NCBI GenBank assembly: GCA_017453765.1
Contig: JAFTEG010000404.1
Coordinates: forward strand, 1-8,392
DNA length: 8,392 bases
Origin: Selenomonadaceae bacterium
Lineage (GTDB): Bacteria; Bacillota; Negativicutes; Selenomonadales; Selenomonadaceae
Reading direction: 5' to 3'
Made by a program: the position numbers and the translations under genes. The notes under the pieces were generated by a model. It was not told the origin of the DNA and did not search any database. It worked only from the letters and a program-made list of their open reading frames with translations. This document shows positions 6,120 through 8,392 of this stretch, piece by piece (positions within the stretch are counted from its first letter, which is position 1; every line of letters starts with the position of its first letter).

Positions 6120-6710
6120 TTGGGCTTGGAGCCGCCGCAACTTTTACTTGACCCCGTATTTTTGTTGACGCCTGCCGAATGGTTGAAAATTGCGCGGCGT
6201 CCGAGTTGGTTTAATGAAAAATATGAACGCGGCTACATTTTGACTTACTACCTGCGAAATTTCCCGCCGCCTGAAATTAAATCTGTTGCCGCCGAATTAA
6301 ATTTGCCCGTCATAAATTTGCTTGATATAAAAAATTTTAATCACTACACCGTTGCACCGGAAGAGTTCATTTACTTATTTGCCAACGCGTCATTGATTTA
6401 CGCAAATTCCTTTCACGGCGTGGCATTTTCAATTTTATTCAAGCGTCCCTTTGTAAACTGCGAATATGACGACGAAAGTACACGAAGTATGGGGACGCGC
6501 ATACCTTCACTTTTAAAAATGTTTGGGCTGGAAAATCGCACCGTCTACACGGAGGACTTTCATAAAATAAAATCGCCGCTTGAAATAGATTTTTCACGGC
6601 GCGATGAAATTTTACTGCTTGAACGTATGAAGGCGTTTAAATTTTTGTCGAAGGCGTTGGGCGTAGAAATGCCTGCCGAACTCAACGGGGGGGGGTATGA
6701 CGCGCAATGA
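6120..6710 (+). CDS. Pyruvyl transferase-like C-terminal fragment
   Basis: An open frame from 6069 onward holds the C-terminal half: LLLDPVFLL, an acidic/aromatic middle, NASLIYANSFHGVAFS and SLLKMFGLENR. TTG 6120 is the first nominal start codon in it, but there is no ribosome binding site there (upstream is TTATTTCCGAG), so separate translation is doubtful. The end reads NGGGYDAQ, with the three glycines encoded by the G9 run, and its TGA overlaps the next start. Confidence 0.55.
   Translation: MGLEPPQLLLDPVFLLTPAEWLKIARRPSWFNEKYERGYILTYYLRNFPPPEIKSVAAELNLPVINLLDIKNFNHYTVAPEEFIYLFANASLIYANSFHGVAFSILFKRPFVNCEYDDESTRSMGTRIPSLLKMFGLENRTVYTEDFHKIKSPLEIDFSRRDEILLLERMKAFKFLSKALGVEMPAELNGGGYDAQ
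6687..6695 (+). repeat. Poly-G tract (G9) at the gene junction
   Basis: Nine consecutive G, by far the longest G run in the window. It is in the last codons of the pyruvyl transferase frame and 11 bases before the next gene's ATG. It may also pair weakly with the anti-Shine-Dalgarno sequence. Homopolymer G runs of this length are prone to slippage. Confidence 0.7.
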
Positions 6711-8224
6711 CTTTAGAAGAAATGATTTCAAAAAACCGCGCAGATTGTACCGGTTGTGCGGCATGCAAAAATATCTGTCCGAAAAATTGTATAACTATGG
6801 AGCGCGACGACGAAGGCTTTTTGTATCCGAAAATAAATCGCGACGAATGTATAAACTGCGGCAGGTGCGAAAAGGTTTGTCCCGCGCTGAATTTCAAGGC
6901 GACAATGCCGAATGCGTTGCCTGACGTTCACGCGGCGATTTATCCTGACGAAAAGATTAGGCGGCACAGTTCTTCCGGCGGCGCGTTTACGGCGCTGAGT
7001 GAATTGGTTTTGGAGGACGGCGGCATTGTATTCGGCGCGGGCTTTAATGAAAATTGGCGCGTGGTTCATACGGCGGCTGAAAACCTTGACGAGCTTGAAA
7101 ATCTGCGCGGAAGTAAGTACGTGCAAAGTGAAATTGGCGACGTTTATAAACGCGTTAAAGCCGAACTTGAAACGGGGCGGCAGGTTTTATTCAGCGCTAC
7201 GCCATGCCAATGCGCGGGGCTGAAAAGTTTTCTCGGCAAAGATTATTTCAACCTGCTGACGGTCGACATAATTTGTCACGGCACGCCGTCACCGATGTTG
7301 TGGGAAAATTACCTTGAATACATTTCAAACGGTCACGACATTGCGCACGTCAACTTCCGCAGTAAGCGTCGCGGCTGGGTGGACTTGCACTTGGAAGTAA
7401 ATTTTTATGACTGCGGCTATTATTTAAAAGGTGTAGCTGATGACGTTTATCTTAAGCAATTTTTAACAGAGTTGATTGAGCGTCCTTCGTGTCACGAATG
7501 CAAATTCAAATTTCCAAACGGCAAAAGCGACGTGACAATAGGCGATGCGTGGGGCGTGACAAGATTTGCGCCGAAACTGAATGACAATCGCGGCACGTCC
7601 CTTGTCATAGTGCATACCGATAAGGCGAAAAAATTTTTGGCGCAGTCGAAATTACGCGGACAAATGGTAAGCTTTGACGTCCTGCCGATGTTCAATCCCT
7701 GCTTTTTAACGTCAATCCCGCCTGACGCGCGGCGCGAAGATTTTTTCGACGACATAAAAAATTATCCGAATCATTCTGTTGACATAATGCAACATTACTT
7801 TCGGCAAAATCCAAACGGCGTGGTTGAAGAGGGACGCAATGTACATGCGGAGGCTATGCAAAAGTACATTGCCGTAAGTCAGCACCTTGCCAAACTGCGC
7901 GAAAAAAATGTACTCTTCGTGATGCCGGAATTGAATATGGACATGGCAAAATCTTTGGCGAAAAGTATTTTGGAAAATTTTAAAGACAGCGGCGGCTACA
8001 TTCTTCACGTGCAAGGCGACGGGAATTTTATGTTTCTTGACGCACTACACCCTGTCATAAGCTTAAACGTGGAGACGGGTTTTGAAAATGTGCAGACGTT
8101 GTTGCAGGATTTTCATATTACGGATATTTTCATAGAAAGAAATATGCAACTTAGTGAAGATACTTTGAAATTTTTAAATAACGGCGGCTTTACATTGAGA
8201 GGTTTTGGATTAAAGGAGATGTAA
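6707..8224 (+). CDS. F420 hydrogenase/dehydrogenase beta-subunit-like protein with 2x[4Fe-4S] domain
   Basis: The 505-residue protein opens with a bacterial ferredoxin module: C14-x2-C17-x2-C20-x3-C24-P and C48-x2-C51-x2-C54-x3-C58-P, sites for two [4Fe-4S] clusters. The FrhB-like body follows: HSSSGGAFTAL (87-97), GSKYVQS (135-141), LFSATPCQCAGL (161-172), DIICHGTPSP (187-196), SCHECKF (261-267) and TIGDAWG (277-283), with further conserved cysteines at 167, 190, 262 and 265. Homologues in non-methanogens often sit in capsule or exopolysaccharide loci beside pyruvyl transferases; their exact redox reaction is not well established, and F420 use is not implied. Residues about 376-505 form an extension I cannot assign. 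ATG 6707 overlaps the upstream TGA (ATGA), so translational coupling is likely. Confidence 0.88.
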   Translation: MTLEEMISKNRADCTGCAACKNICPKNCITMERDDEGFLYPKINRDECINCGRCEKVCPALNFKATMPNALPDVHAAIYPDEKIRRHSSSGGAFTALSELVLEDGGIVFGAGFNENWRVVHTAAENLDELENLRGSKYVQSEIGDVYKRVKAELETGRQVLFSATPCQCAGLKSFLGKDYFNLLTVDIICHGTPSPMLWENYLEYISNGHDIAHVNFRSKRRGWVDLHLEVNFYDCGYYLKGVADDVYLKQFLTELIERPSCHECKFKFPNGKSDVTIGDAWGVTRFAPKLNDNRGTSLVIVHTDKAKKFLAQSKLRGQMVSFDVLPMFNPCFLTSIPPDARREDFFDDIKNYPNHSVDIMQHYFRQNPNGVVEEGRNVHAEAMQKYIAVSQHLAKLREKNVLFVMPELNMDMAKSLAKSILENFKDSGGYILHVQGDGNFMFLDALHPVISLNVETGFENVQTLLQDFHITDIFIERNMQLSEDTLKFLNNGGFTLRGFGLKEM

Positions 8225-8305
8225 ATTTTTTATAAGTACGTTGCCGTAAGAAGTTAGGGCGTGTTGATTAATTCAAACATTAATAAATTTTTAAGTTTTT
8301 TAGAT

Positions 8306-8336
8306 ATACTTTTCTTTTGGCGCAAAAGAAAAGTAT
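8306..8336. repeat. Perfect 14-bp palindrome with 3-base loop
   Basis: ATACTTTTCTTTTG (8306-8319), loop GCG, then its exact reverse complement (8323-8336). CAAAAGAAAA recurs immediately after (8338-8346, one base short), as in dispersed intergenic palindromes. It is not followed by a T run on either strand, so it is not a standard intrinsic terminator, though it could still slow or stop transcription after the operon. Confidence 0.7.
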
Positions 8337-8349
8337 CAAAAGAAAACAT

Positions 8350-8384
8350 GTCCGCAGCATTCGCGTCACGCTCATGGTGCGGAC
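8350..8384. repeat. GC-rich inverted repeat, 11-bp arms
   Basis: GTCCGCAGCAT (8350-8360) pairs with ATGGTGCGGAC (8374-8384) with one mismatch around a 13-base loop; the outer 7 bp are perfect. It lies 13 bases after the 14-bp palindrome and is much richer in GC than the sequence before it. Confidence 0.5.
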
Positions 8385-8392
8385 GGGGCGCG

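Larger units (their letters stand above)
5587..6710 (+). pseudogene. Polysaccharide pyruvyl transferase-family gene, broken by one frameshift
   Basis: Two adjacent frames together give one complete protein. The first frame carries MKVAQLAIDDYTNYGNFLQK (1-20) and YDFFVVGSDQVWNP (104-117) with KKIAYAASIG (134-143). It then loses the family pattern after ALK (160) and stops at 6105. In the other frame, from 6069, the sequence continues FAHVSVREENAVKLISELG, then LLLDPVFLLTPAEW, and later LIYANSFHGVAFSILFKRPF, exactly the order seen in polysaccharide pyruvyl transferases (SVRE, DP.LLL...W, SFHG.AFS). Adding one base near 6064-6069 restores about 374 residues, the usual family size. Such enzymes move a pyruvyl group from PEP to sugars of capsule, teichoic or S-layer-anchoring polymers; some members may use other donors. 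The frame break may be a real mutation, a switchable site or a sequencing error. Confidence 0.8.
8225..8392. other. Gene-free right end, AT-rich then repeat-bearing
   Basis: No convincing coding frame or RNA gene. The first 80 bases are AT-rich. The rest is occupied by the two inverted repeats listed separately. Its content beyond the window edge is unknown. Confidence 0.6.

Noticed and set aside
6697..6924. Possible small gene starting at ATG 6697
   Set aside because: It overlaps the ferredoxin domain of the downstream protein in another frame, is very arginine-rich and sits only one base after the G run. Kept only as the frame that a G8 tract would open.
8306..8336. Intrinsic terminator for the right-hand operon
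   Set aside because: The stem is strong but no T run follows on either strand, so it does not meet the usual form; listed as a palindromic repeat instead.

Overview
The window reads as an accessory-to-core boundary region of a bacterial chromosome of moderate GC (roughly mid-40s % by eye). The proteins look Bacillota-like: a short FtsY with no long acidic N-terminal domain, PheS with a CxxC...CxxC insert, a double-length U32 protein, and strong AGG-type ribosome binding sites. A secretion/pilus-type ATPase tail at the left edge would suit a diderm Bacillota such as the Negativicutes. That placement is inference and was not tested by search.

Left part (1-2416, + strand): the 3' end of a GspE/PilB-type ATPase gene, then a concentrative nucleoside transporter (NupC family), then ftsY (SRP receptor) with a TTG start. 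Middle (2471-4411, - strand): a 646-residue U32-family protein with two U32 halves and four clustered cysteines, convergent with ftsY. It is divergently transcribed from pheS (4519-5550, +). The 107-base divergent spacer holds two good sigma-70-type promoters that appear to share one palindromic -35 hexamer, TTGCAA. Right part (5587-8224, +): a polysaccharide pyruvyl transferase-family gene broken by one frameshift, overlapping by 4 bases (ATGA) a 505-residue F420-hydrogenase/dehydrogenase beta-subunit-like iron-sulphur protein. This gene pair is typical of surface-polysaccharide loci. The last 168 bases hold no gene but contain a perfect 14-bp palindrome and a second inverted repeat.

No new enzyme system is visible. 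The strongest non-textbook signal is the short repeats. Heptanucleotide and near-heptanucleotide tandem arrays (GGGANNN, ATTAAGR, ACTACTN) and a 13-base tandem lie directly on or within a few bases of the stop codon of each of the first five genes. One GGGANNN array lies inside the U32 coding region, where it is translated in frame as a short repeated peptide in the linker between the two U32 halves. One copy of the ATTAAG family also supplies the probable ribosome binding site of ftsY.

Other points worth a look: the single-base frameshift in the pyruvyl transferase gene; a run of nine G at its 3' end just before the overlapping next gene (a possible phase-variable tract); pheS with no pheT behind it; an altered substrate-binding motif (GNPD in place of GQSE/GQTE) in the nucleoside transporter; and an uncharacterised C-terminal extension on the F420-type protein.
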